Source: CAZGAH01 sp964523295 (lineage in GTDB: Bacteria; Desulfobacterota; Desulfovibrionia; Desulfovibrionales; Desulfovibrionaceae). From it: 22,896 bases of DNA. Made by a program: the position numbers and the translations under genes. The stretch spans positions 1-22,896 of the forward strand of contig CAZGAH010000067.1 of NCBI GenBank assembly GCA_964523295.1. The letters run 5' to 3'. Below the pieces are notes generated by a model. It saw only the letters and a list, made by a program, of their open reading frames with translations. It was not told the DNA's origin and ran no database searches. Shown in pieces: positions 1 to 7,288 of the stretch. How positions within the stretch are numbered: position 1 is the first letter of the stretch; the number at the start of each line of letters is the position of its first letter.

Positions 1-70
1 AGCTGATTGTTGATTGCGATTTTTAGTCATAGTTTTGCAGATGAAATGTCCCTGCTACACCCCCAAGTGA

Positions 71-90
71 GTGCGCCCTGCCGGGCGCAC
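71..90. terminator. Perfect hairpin, first of a tandem pair
   Basis: An 8-bp perfect inverted repeat (GTGCGCCC / GGGCGCAC) encloses a 4-nt loop. It lies just beyond the second hairpin at 101-124, downstream of the minus-strand gene ending at 151. No strong T-run follows on either strand, so a role in termination or 3' end protection is inferred only from its position and stability. Confidence 0.35.
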
Positions 91-100
91 CACAAAGAAG

Positions 101-124
101 ACGGGCACCCTTTAAGGTGCCCGT
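101..124 (-). terminator. Probable terminator of the exported-protein gene ending at 151
   Basis: A perfect 9-bp stem (ACGGGCACC / GGTGCCCGT) has a 6-nt loop. It begins 27 nt downstream of the stop codon of the minus-strand gene at 151-516. On the minus strand the stem is followed by CTTCTTTG, an imperfect U-rich tail. Position, stem strength and tail fit an intrinsic terminator, with a second hairpin at 71-90 as backup. Confidence 0.5.
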
Positions 125-150
125 CATTTATACAAAAGCAGACTAATGCC

Positions 151-516
151 TTAAAAGAATGCAAAACAACCGGTTTGAGAAATGTAACCACCTTCTACGT
201 AAAGTAGAATGGTTCTGTTGCTTGCTGCACAGGCTGTTAATGCTATTTGGTTCGAAAGAACAGTAAACCGATAGCGATCACCTGAAGTAGATTTAAGGGT
301 CAAGCTCTGGCTCTCGCCATGCGTAAACACCCACTGCGGATAGACCAGCAACCACCCGTCAGGTTGGGGAACTGTTCCATCCGGTGTATCCAGACTTACG
401 CCAACCTTTTTCTCCGCCGAAAGCGCATCCGCCTCCTGCAAATCAATGGACTGAGCCACGCCCAGCGTCAGCAGCAAACTTGCCAGAACTGTCATTGTCA
501 TTATCAGCTTTTTCAT
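151..516 (-). CDS. Small exported protein, paralog A (unknown function)
   Basis: This is a 121-residue protein that I do not recognise. It starts with a clear Sec signal peptide: KK at 2-3, a hydrophobic core at about 5-20, and a probable cleavage site after A-Q-S at about 23. The mature part is therefore about 98 residues and probably periplasmic. It contains a VGVSLDTPDGTVP segment at 38-50 and two cysteines, C96 and C117, which could form a disulfide. The ATG at 514-516 is chosen because an AAAGGGAGATCGACA leader with a good Shine-Dalgarno sequence precedes it. The neighbour at 725-1090 is a full-length paralog with no gaps, about 60% identical by hand alignment, and keeps both cysteines. 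Local DNA is more AT-rich than the rest of the window, which could reflect transfer or relaxed constraint. Function unknown. Confidence 0.8.
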   Translation of the reverse strand: MKKLIMTMTVLASLLLTLGVAQSIDLQEADALSAEKKVGVSLDTPDGTVPQPDGWLLVYPQWVFTHGESQSLTLKSTSGDRYRFTVLSNQIALTACAASNRTILLYVEGGYISQTGCFAFF

Positions 517-724
517 TGTCGATCTCCCTTTACCTTACAACTGTTAGACTTTTTACAGCAGACAATCAAGACTATGCCGTTTCCATGACGGATGCTAGTT
601 GCCTTGCTGATTCCGCGATTTCATTTCCATTTGCATTGTTTTGCTTAATCCTGGTCGCCGCTTGTGACTTACTGCACGTGAGATCAGGAGTAACTTATGC
701 ATCGGCAAACAAATTCCGTATTAA

Positions 725-1090
725 TTAGTTGGCCGCTACACACCCAGTCCTGGAAATATAATTGCTTTCAACATAAAGCAAAACCGTTTTACCGGAAGCA
801 ACACAAGAGGCCATGGAGAGCTGGTTTGCCACAACTGTAAACAGGTACGTTTCGCCGCTTTCCGTTTTAAAGGTAAGGTTCGAATCAGAGGAATTGCTAA
901 CAAACCACTTCGGAGTCACCGTAATCCAACCGTCCGCCAAGGGAACGGTCCCATCCGGGGTGTCCAGGCTTACGCCCACGCCTTTTGAGTTTGCAAGGTC
1001 CGCAGCGGCCTGCATGTCGATGGCCTGAGCCACGCCCAGCGTCAGCAGCAGGCTTGCCAAAACCGTGAGAGTCATCATCAGCTTTTTCAT
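725..1090 (-). CDS. Small exported protein, paralog B (unknown function)
   Basis: This 121-residue protein is a tandem paralog of the gene at 151-516. It has an almost identical signal peptide (likely cleavage after A-Q-A, residue 23), the same VGVSLDTPDGTVP block at 38-50, and the same two cysteines at 96 and 117. The reading frame is open upstream to 1246, but the ATG at 1088-1090 is preferred. It aligns exactly with the paralog's start, begins the signal peptide, and is preceded by AAGGGAGATCGACG, nearly the same ribosome-binding leader as paralog A. The duplication therefore included the translation start. The middle (about residues 57-90) and the last three residues differ most. It is probably periplasmic. 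It may be co-transcribed with paralog A across a 208-nt gap or have its own promoter. No family recognised. Confidence 0.8.
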   Translation of the reverse strand: MKKLMMTLTVLASLLLTLGVAQAIDMQAAADLANSKGVGVSLDTPDGTVPLADGWITVTPKWFVSNSSDSNLTFKTESGETYLFTVVANQLSMASCVASGKTVLLYVESNYISRTGCVAAN

Positions 1091-1337
1091 CGTCGATCTC
1101 CCTTCCAATGTCAGGTTCCGTTTCCGGAAGCTGTCCGGCCGGGAAAGGTCGCCCTGGGGTCGAACCGACCTGTCCAGACACGGGTTGTCTTCATTTTTCC
1201 TTATATTTCCTAGCCCGGGACAGCCGATGCACACAAGCAACCTCATCGGTCATCTTCGGGACTCCCCCACTACGGGTCGAGCGGGCGCTCCGTGCCAATC
1301 AGAACTCTTCCCACTCCGAAATCTTCAGCTTCATGAC

Positions 1338-1366
1338 TTTCTATACTACTTTGGGGCTTTCGTCAA
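1338..1366 (-). promoter_or_regulatory. Candidate sigma-70 promoter for the exported-protein pair
   Basis: On the minus strand, TTGACG (1366-1361) is separated by 17 nt from TAGAAA (1343-1338). The pair lies in an AT-rich island in otherwise GC-rich DNA. If real, transcription would start near 1331 and leave a leader of about 240 nt before the ATG at 1090. The -10 matches only four of six consensus bases, so this is a candidate only. Confidence 0.3.
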
Positions 1367-1666
1367 GACTTATTTCCCTTTTCACGTATCAGGCCATGGG
1401 ACAAGGACAAAACGAGACAGCGAAACGACCGCGATTCACGCTCCGATGCGCAGCACCCGGCACCGTCGCAGGCAAGGCCAGACCGCATGGCCGGGAACCC
1501 CTTCCGGACACGAAGGCATTCCCGCGCATCCTGCCATCGCATTGCCGCGGCGTAAAGGGGGGCCGCAAAAAAATCGCTGTTCCTTCCACAAAGAAAGAGC
1601 ACATTCGTGCGCGCCATCCTTCCCGACACCGCCGTCATGCCAGGGGGTTGCCCTGTGTTTTCGCTG

Positions 1667-1695
1667 TTGCCTGAGCCGCGACCTTGAGCTATAGC
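1667..1695 (+). promoter_or_regulatory. Candidate sigma-70 promoter of the mqn operon
   Basis: TTGCCT (1667-1672) is followed after exactly 17 nt by TATAGC (1690-1695). The predicted start point near 1702 is just upstream of the AGGAG at 1708-1712 and the ATG at 1719. The spacing is ideal and each hexamer matches four of six consensus bases. The leader would be short, about 17 nt. Confidence 0.35.
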
Positions 1696-1718
1696 CGGAC
1701 TCGCGACAGGAGTCGGAT

Positions 1719-2852
1719 ATGGGCAGGATACAGGTACAATGGCAGGCACGATGGCAGACGGCGCTGGTCCTTCTCTGCGCGCTGTTGCTGGCGCCAGGAT
1801 TTGGCGACCGGGTTCAGGCCGAGACCGCGGCAAAGTCCGTGCTGGACGAGATGCTGCCCAAACGGGGAAAGCAGCCGGACCGGACGAACGAGGCGCCAGG
1901 CGCGCCCGCAGGGACCAGCCCCCCGGTCGCCCCTGAGGGACAGCCAACGGATACGCCTGGAGCAAGCCCGGGCGATTCCTCGACTCCGGACCGGAGCAGC
2001 CAGAATGATCCCGCTCCAGGGGCCAGCTCTTCCGTTCTGGCGAGTACGGCGCTCGCCGGGCAGGAATCGAGCCCGACCGCGCTCGGGCTCGAGTTGCCGG
2101 CTTCCCGTCCCGGCAAGCTGTCCGGTCGCGCGCGCAACGCCGGTCCAGACAACGAGGCGGCCCGGGAAAAGAAATCGGGCAACCCGGGACTTTTTTTCGA
2201 GCACCAGGGCCAGGGGGTCAGCAGGTCTCCCGGATCGGACAGGCCTGCCGACGCGGCAGAAACCAGCGGAAACCCGGCGCCGTTCGCCGGATTACGCCCT
2301 ACGGCCGGGCCTGCGGATACCCGCGCCATGCTCCTGGCCATGTCGCGCCAGACCCTGATCCTGCTCTATTCGGTCATCGGGCAGGCAGCCGATCTCTACA
2401 CCAAGGGCATCTACGCCAGGCCCCAGGCCGAGCGTCTGTTCGAATCGTACGCCGGGTTCATCGCCAGCAGCCGCGAGCAGTTTGAAACGCTGCTGGCCGC
2501 CGGCGGACCCGCCCTATCCGCGCTGGAATACCAGCCCTTCATCACCGCCTGCGACGCGCTCTTCGCCCAGTGCGCCGCCTATCGCAAGTATCTGGAAAGC
2601 GGCGACAACGCGCACCTGCAGGAATTCGCGAAATTCCGCACCAGCGCCTGGAACGCCGTCACCGAGGCCGCCGGCCTGCAAGCGCGGCCCACGGCGCAAG
2701 CCGTTTCCGGTGCTCCGGCAACGACCGGAACAACGGCGCCGGCGACCGGACCGGCATCCTCCTCGTCCGGACCGGCAACCTCCGCCGGCGCGAGTCCGGA
2801 CAACCAGGCCGGACCGGCTGCTCCGCCGCCGCACAGCTCCCGGGAGAACTGA
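1719..2852 (+). CDS. Exported Pro/Ala/Ser-rich protein with a helical domain, unknown function
   Basis: This 377-residue protein is not one I recognise. Residues 1-34 look like a Sec signal peptide, with a basic start, a hydrophobic core at about 14-27, and cleavage after V-Q-A. Residues 35-200 are rich in Pro, Ala, Gly and Ser and are probably disordered. Residues 200-322 form a more regular, helix-prone segment with two cysteines (C278, C285). Residues 323-377 are again Ala/Thr/Ser/Pro-rich. The ATG at 1719 has AGGAG six nucleotides upstream. The stop is followed after 3 nt by the GTG of mqnE, so the two are very likely co-transcribed. Placement at the head of a menaquinone operon may be functional or incidental. 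The GC-rich low-complexity ends are typical of fast-evolving envelope proteins. Presence of the gene is fairly sure, function unknown. Confidence 0.75.
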   Translation: MGRIQVQWQARWQTALVLLCALLLAPGFGDRVQAETAAKSVLDEMLPKRGKQPDRTNEAPGAPAGTSPPVAPEGQPTDTPGASPGDSSTPDRSSQNDPAPGASSSVLASTALAGQESSPTALGLELPASRPGKLSGRARNAGPDNEAAREKKSGNPGLFFEHQGQGVSRSPGSDRPADAAETSGNPAPFAGLRPTAGPADTRAMLLAMSRQTLILLYSVIGQAADLYTKGIYARPQAERLFESYAGFIASSREQFETLLAAGGPALSALEYQPFITACDALFAQCAAYRKYLESGDNAHLQEFAKFRTSAWNAVTEAAGLQARPTAQAVSGAPATTGTTAPATGPASSSSGPATSAGASPDNQAGPAAPPPHSSREN

Positions 2853-2855
2853 TTC

Positions 2856-3974
2856 GTGGATACGCAGCGTTACGCCGCCCTGGGACTGGGGCGGATACTT
2901 GACCGCGTGCTCGAGGACGAGCGCTTGTCTATCGAGGACGGCGAGCGGCTCTTCGCCTGCCCGGACGTACACGCCCTGGGCGCGCTGGCGCATCACGCGC
3001 GCACGCGCCGCCACGGCGGCCGGACCACCTGGGTGCTCAACCGGCACGTCAACTACACCAACATCTGCGTCAACGGCTGCCTGTTCTGCGCCTTTCATCG
3101 TCGCGCTGGCCAGGAGGGCGCCTTCGAACTGACGCAGGCGCAGGTATTGGACAAGCTGGAGCACGGCGGCGGTGCGGCCCTGGACGAGATACATATCGTC
3201 GGCGGCTGCCATCCCGCCTTGAAACTCTCTTTCTTCGAAGACCTGCTGCGGGCGGTCCGCGCCCGCTATCCGCGCCCGTGCATCAAGGCCTTTACTGCGG
3301 TGGAAATTGCCCATTTCGCCCGCCTGGAGGGCATCAGCACGCACGAGACCCTTTCCCGGCTCAAGGCTGCCGGGCTGGATATGCTGCCGGGAGGCGGGGC
3401 GGAAATCTTCGCGCCGCGCGTCCGCCAGCGGATATGCCCGGAAAAGATCGACGCCGAAGAATGGCTGCGCATTGCCGGCGAGGCGCACGGGCTGGGCATT
3501 TCCAGCAACGCGACCATGCTCTACGGGCACATCGAGAGCACGCGCGACCGCGTGGAGCATCTCGACGCGCTGCGACGGCAGCAGGACCGCAGTGGCGGAT
3601 TTCTCTGTTTTATCCCTCTGCCCTTTCTCACGGCCAACAGCCAGCTGCAGTTGCCGCCCGAGCGCATGGGCGCGCAAAACGGGCTGGACATTCTGCGGAC
3701 CATGGCCGTGAGCCGGCTGCTGCTCGACAATATCCCCCACCTGAAGGCCTACTGGGTGATGCTCACGGTCAAGCTGGCCCAGGCAGCGCTCCATTTCGGC
3801 GCCGACGATCTGGACGGCACGGTGGTGGAGGAAAACATCGGCCACATGGCCGGAGCTGCCTCCGAACAGGCGCTGACCAGCACGGAACTCGAGCACATGA
3901 TCCGGCGCTGCGGCTTCGAGCCGCTGCGCCGCGACGGACTGTTCCGACCGCTGCGCGCGGGGGAGGCGACATGA
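2856..3974 (+). CDS. mqnE: Aminofutalosine synthase MqnE (radical SAM)
   Basis: This 372-residue radical SAM enzyme belongs to the futalosine pathway of menaquinone synthesis. It joins the MqnA product, 3-[(1-carboxyvinyl)oxy]benzoate, to S-adenosylmethionine to give 6-amino-6-deoxyfutalosine. The cluster motif CxxxCxxC is at C71, C75 and C78, preceded by NRHVNYTNI. Further family hallmarks are HIVGGCHP (about 113-120), a PGGGAEIF segment, and the C-terminal GTVVEENI segment. The HIVGG sequence, rather than LLQGG, separates it from MqnC. The start is a GTG at 2856 with GGGAG about 9 nt upstream, overlapping the previous stop region. Its stop overlaps the start of mqnC in an ATGA. Length is normal for the family. 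The fifth position of HIVGGxHP is Cys here; I cannot judge how common that is. Confidence 0.93.
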   Translation: MDTQRYAALGLGRILDRVLEDERLSIEDGERLFACPDVHALGALAHHARTRRHGGRTTWVLNRHVNYTNICVNGCLFCAFHRRAGQEGAFELTQAQVLDKLEHGGGAALDEIHIVGGCHPALKLSFFEDLLRAVRARYPRPCIKAFTAVEIAHFARLEGISTHETLSRLKAAGLDMLPGGGAEIFAPRVRQRICPEKIDAEEWLRIAGEAHGLGISSNATMLYGHIESTRDRVEHLDALRRQQDRSGGFLCFIPLPFLTANSQLQLPPERMGAQNGLDILRTMAVSRLLLDNIPHLKAYWVMLTVKLAQAALHFGADDLDGTVVEENIGHMAGAASEQALTSTELEHMIRRCGFEPLRRDGLFRPLRAGEAT

Positions 3975-5116
3975 CGCGCGAACCACGCTCTACCGCCGAC
4001 CAGGCTTGCCCCTTTGCCGGGGAGTCGCCCTTTGCCGAGAGTGCGGCCGTACGCGAGGTCGCAGCCGCGGTTCGGGCCGGGGAACGGCTGGACCGGGAAC
4101 AGGCCGCGTTGCTCTACGCGCAGGCCGGTCTGTTCCGGCTGGGCGAGCTGGCCCACGCCGTGCGCCTGGCCCGGCGTCCGGCGGACCTGGTCACCTACGT
4201 GGTCGATCGCAACATCAACTATTCGAACATCTGCGTCTGTGGTTGCCGTTTCTGCGCCTTTTTCCGGCCGCCCGGGCACCCGGAAGGCTACGTGCTCGCG
4301 CGCACGGAGCTGGCGGCCAAGCTCGAGGAGACCGTGGCCCTGGGCGGGCGGCAGGTCCTGCTGCAGGGCGGGCACCATCCGGAGCTGCGACTGTCCTTCT
4401 ACGAGGACATGCTCCGCTTCATCAAGGGCTACCGCCTGCACATCCACGCCTTTTCGCCGCCTGAGATCGTGTTTTTCAGCCAGCAGGAGAACCTGTCCGT
4501 GGCCGAGGTGCTGACCCGACTGCGTGCCGCCGGACTGGATTCCATACCGGGCGGCGGGGCCGAGATTCTGGTGGACGCGGTGCGCGAGCGCATTTCGCCG
4601 CGCAAATGTCCGGCCCATGCCTGGCTGGGAGTCATGGAAACGGCGCATCGTCTGGGACTGCGCACCACGGCCACGATGATGTTCGGGCACGTGGAGACGC
4701 CGGCGCAGCGCCTGGAGCATCTGTTCGCCCTGCGCGATGTGCAGGACCGCACCGGCGGCTTCACCGCCTTCATTCCCTGGACCTTTCAGCCAGCAAATAC
4801 GGCCTTGGACCTCCCGACGGAAACGAGCGTCGCCTACCTGCGCCTGCTGGCCCTGTCGCGGCTGGTGCTGGACAACATCGACAACATCCAGGCCTCCTGG
4901 GTGACCATGGGGCCGAAGGTCGCGCAGCTGGCCTTGTTTTTTGGCGCCAACGACTTCGGCTCGACCATGATCGAGGAAAATGTCGTCGCCGCGGCCGGGG
5001 TCCGCTTCGGCCTGAGCGAGGCGGACATGCGCCGCGTCATCGAGGCCGCGGGCTTTGTTCCCTGTCGCCGCACCATGGACTACAGACCGGTGGAAGCGCA
5101 TGAAGACCGCTGCTGA
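3971..5116 (+). CDS. mqnC: Cyclic dehypoxanthinyl futalosine synthase MqnC (radical SAM)
   Basis: This 381-residue radical SAM enzyme converts dehypoxanthinyl futalosine to its cyclic form, the step that builds the bicyclic ring precursor of menaquinone. The cluster motif CxxxCxxC is at C88, C92 and C95, after NINYSNI. The MqnC signature LLQGGHHP follows at about residues 133-140, then PGGGAEI and the C-terminal GSTMIEENVV. The frame is open far upstream inside mqnE, but the ATG at 3971 is chosen for two reasons. It overlaps the mqnE stop as ATGA, and GGGAGG lies 4 nt upstream. The N-terminal 20 residues are not conserved-looking. MqnE and MqnC are homologous, and their adjacency suggests ancient duplication. 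Its 3' end overlaps mqnA by 17 nt, so translation of the three is probably coupled. Confidence 0.93.
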   Translation: MTREPRSTADQACPFAGESPFAESAAVREVAAAVRAGERLDREQAALLYAQAGLFRLGELAHAVRLARRPADLVTYVVDRNINYSNICVCGCRFCAFFRPPGHPEGYVLARTELAAKLEETVALGGRQVLLQGGHHPELRLSFYEDMLRFIKGYRLHIHAFSPPEIVFFSQQENLSVAEVLTRLRAAGLDSIPGGGAEILVDAVRERISPRKCPAHAWLGVMETAHRLGLRTTATMMFGHVETPAQRLEHLFALRDVQDRTGGFTAFIPWTFQPANTALDLPTETSVAYLRLLALSRLVLDNIDNIQASWVTMGPKVAQLALFFGANDFGSTMIEENVVAAAGVRFGLSEADMRRVIEAAGFVPCRRTMDYRPVEAHEDRC

Positions 5117-5957
5117 ACCGCGCGTGCGCGTGGGCAAAAGCTGCTATCTCAATGTGTTGCCCGTGGACCACGCCCTGGACTGCGGCGCCGTGGCCCACAA
5201 CTTCGACTTTACCGTCGGGCCGCCGGCCGAGCTGAACGCGCGCATGGCAGCCGGCGAGCTGGACCTGTCGGCGGTTTCGTCCATAGAATACGCGCGCCGG
5301 TCCTCACAGTACCTGCTCGTACCGGATCTGGCCATCGGCAGCCGCGGACCGGTGCAAAGCGTGCTGCTGCTGTCGAAGCGGCCGATTCATACGCTGGGCG
5401 ACCAGACCATTCTGGTGAGTTCGCAGACCCACACCTCGGCCGCCTTGCTGCGCGTGCTGTTCAGGGAGTATCTGCCCCTGGAGCCGGCGTATGAAACCGG
5501 CGACGCGAGCGAGCGCATCGCCTTCGGTGATCCGCCCGTGGCCCTGCTGGCGATCGGCAACGAGGCCCTGGCCCTGCGCAATCACCCTGCCTACGCCTTT
5601 TGCTGGGACCTTGGCGAGGTCTGGCGCACGTGGACCGGATTGCCGTTCATTTTCGGCGTCTGGGTAGTGCGGCGCGCCTTCGCCACAGAGCACCCGGCCG
5701 CTGCCTGGGCCGCGGCCCGGACCCTGCTGGAGTCCAAGGCCTGGGGGCAGGAGCGACTGCCCGAGCTGATCCGACTGGCCGCTCAGCAGGTGTCCGTACC
5801 GCTGGCCGAGCTGGACAGCTATTTTCGCGGTCTGGTGTACGATCTGGGCGAGCCGGAATACGCCGGGCTGCGTTGTTTTTACGGGCATCTGGCCCAGACG
5901 GGCGAGATTGCGGCCCCGCCGACGCTGGAGTGCATCGGACCGCCCGACAGCCGGTAA
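5100..5957 (+). CDS. mqnA: Chorismate dehydratase MqnA
   Basis: This 285-residue protein is of the MqnA/MqnD solute-binding-like fold. MqnA dehydrates chorismate to 3-[(1-carboxyvinyl)oxy]benzoate, the first committed step of the futalosine pathway. Supporting features are the N-terminal VGKSCYLNVLP (the family usually has a Y-L-N-x-x-P segment) and the G-P-P-A-E-L-N and LDLSAVSSIEYA segments that line the chorismate site. The VLVSS-type strand and the acidic-aromatic W-x-x-W-T-G-L-P-F-x-F region also fit. MqnD, a homolog, acts later, but the L-S-A-V-S-S-I-E-Y sequence and the place next to mqnC/mqnE fit MqnA. The start is the ATG at 5100, inside the mqnC end, with GGTGGAAG upstream. An in-frame ATG at 5055 would give an overlap of 62 nt and an unlikely N-terminus. 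Confidence 0.9.
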   Translation: MKTAAEPRVRVGKSCYLNVLPVDHALDCGAVAHNFDFTVGPPAELNARMAAGELDLSAVSSIEYARRSSQYLLVPDLAIGSRGPVQSVLLLSKRPIHTLGDQTILVSSQTHTSAALLRVLFREYLPLEPAYETGDASERIAFGDPPVALLAIGNEALALRNHPAYAFCWDLGEVWRTWTGLPFIFGVWVVRRAFATEHPAAAWAAARTLLESKAWGQERLPELIRLAAQQVSVPLAELDSYFRGLVYDLGEPEYAGLRCFYGHLAQTGEIAAPPTLECIGPPDSR

Positions 5958-6003
5958 CCCTGAAGTCGTCGCACGCGACGCCGGATCGAACGAGGAGCGA
6001 ACA

Positions 6004-7164
6004 ATGGCCTTACGCCTGGGCAATGACAAGGAATGGGTTGCGCAGTCAGAAATACGCAGCATGACCATCGCCTGCGCGCGCGTGAACGGTATCAACCTGG
6101 CCCAGGGCGTGTGCGATCTGTCGACGCCGCCGACCGTGCTGGCCGGCGCACGCGAGGCCATGGACGACGGCATCAACAGCTACACCCGGTACGACGGCCT
6201 GGAGGCGCTGCGCAAGGCCGTTGCCGCGAAACAGCGGCGATACACCGGGCTGGAGCTGAATCCGGAGACCGAGGTCGTAGTCGCCTGCGGCGCCACTGGC
6301 GCCTTTTACGCCGCCTGCCTGGCCCTGCTCGACGCGGGCGACGAGGCCCTGCTCTTCGAGCCCTATTACGGCTATCACGTCAGCACGCTCGCCTCGCTGG
6401 GGGTGACGCCCGTCTACGTCCGGCTCGATCCGCCGGACTGGTCCCTCGATCTGGACGCCCTGGAGCGCGCGGTCACGAACCGGACCCGGGTCCTGATCCT
6501 GAACACGCCGGGCAATCCCTGCGGCAAGGTCTTTTCCCGCGAGGAGCTGACCAGACTCGGCGAGTTCGCCACGGCGCACGACCTGTTCATCTTCACGGAT
6601 GAAATTTACGAACATTTCGTCTATGACGGGCGGGAGCATGTCTGCCCGGCGGCCCTGCCGGGGCTGCGCGAGCGCGTCATCACCATCGGCGGCGTATCCA
6701 AGACCTTCAGCATCACCGGCTGGAGGCTCGGCTACGCGCTGGGCGACGAGCGCTGGACCCGGACCATCGGCCACTTCCACGACCTGGTCTACGTCTGCGC
6801 CCCGGCGCCGCTGCAGATGGGCGTGGCCAAGGGGCTGAACGAGCTTGACTCGACCTATTACGAGGGCCTGTCCGGGAGCCTGCGGCGTAAGCGCGACCGC
6901 TTTTGCGCGGCGCTCGATAAGGCGGGATTGCCGGCCAGTCCGATACAGGGCGCCTACTACGCGCTGGCCGACATCTCCAGGCTTCCGGGTCGCAATAGCA
7001 AGGAGCGGGCCATGTATCTGCTCGAACGCACGGGCATCGCCTGCGTCCCGGGCATGGCGTTCTATCACGACGACGCCGGCGAGCGCCTGGGCCGCTTCAG
7101 CTTTGCGAAGGAAGACGACGTCATCGCCGAGGCCTGCCGCCGGCTCGAGGCCGGGGGATTCTGA
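6004..7164 (+). CDS. Class I/II PLP-dependent aminotransferase
   Basis: This is a 386-residue fold-type I aminotransferase of the aspartate/aromatic family. Visible landmarks are N-T-P-G-N-P at 167-172, D199-E200-x-Y202, which holds the PLP ring and hydroxyl, and the Schiff-base lysine K233 in SKTFSITGWRLGY. The substrate-carboxylate arginine is R364 in RLGRFSF. The real substrate cannot be read from the sequence; aspartate, aromatic or branched amino acids are all possible. The ATG at 6004 is chosen over the longer open frame because GAGGAGCG lies directly upstream. The gene begins 46 nt after mqnA with no terminator between, so it is probably the last gene of the mqn transcript. A role supplying or recycling an amino group near chorismate or menaquinone metabolism is conceivable but not shown. 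All catalytic residues appear intact. Confidence 0.9.
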   Translation: MALRLGNDKEWVAQSEIRSMTIACARVNGINLAQGVCDLSTPPTVLAGAREAMDDGINSYTRYDGLEALRKAVAAKQRRYTGLELNPETEVVVACGATGAFYAACLALLDAGDEALLFEPYYGYHVSTLASLGVTPVYVRLDPPDWSLDLDALERAVTNRTRVLILNTPGNPCGKVFSREELTRLGEFATAHDLFIFTDEIYEHFVYDGREHVCPAALPGLRERVITIGGVSKTFSITGWRLGYALGDERWTRTIGHFHDLVYVCAPAPLQMGVAKGLNELDSTYYEGLSGSLRRKRDRFCAALDKAGLPASPIQGAYYALADISRLPGRNSKERAMYLLERTGIACVPGMAFYHDDAGERLGRFSFAKEDDVIAEACRRLEAGGF

Positions 7165-7288
7165 GGCCCGGCGACCGTGCGCATTCAACGTCCCGACTGT
7201 CAGGTATGACCCGGGCGAGGCATGGCCGCCCCGACAACGGCCACTGTTTCCGGTCCGGCCAGATTGCCGGCCACGCGTGGAGCCTTAC

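Larger units (their letters stand above)
1091..1718. other. Intergenic region between divergent genes
   Basis: No convincing gene is seen in these 628 nt. The open frames here overlap one another on both strands and lack ribosome-binding sites or recognisable proteins. The stretch holds an AT-rich island at about 1310-1392 within GC-rich DNA, with a candidate minus-strand promoter (1338-1366). A candidate plus-strand promoter lies near the right edge (1667-1695). It separates the minus-strand exported-protein pair from the plus-strand mqn operon. Confidence 0.6.

Noticed and set aside
1270..1300. GGCAC-like sequence suggesting a sigma-54 promoter on the minus strand
   Set aside because: The TGGCAC half is present but the expected TTGC-type -12 element is not at the right spacing.
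1547..1573. Hairpin GCGGC/GCCGC followed by seven A
   Set aside because: The A-run would be a U-run only on the other strand, where it precedes rather than follows the stem, so it is not an intrinsic terminator.
1108..1674. Long open frames on both strands in the 1091-1718 intergenic region
   Set aside because: They overlap each other in several frames, lack ribosome-binding sites and signal or domain features, and have the scattered composition of GC-rich random frames.
7165..7288. TTCAAC ... TATGAC as a promoter for the response regulator
   Set aside because: The spacing is only 15 nt and both hexamers are weak; evidence is insufficient.
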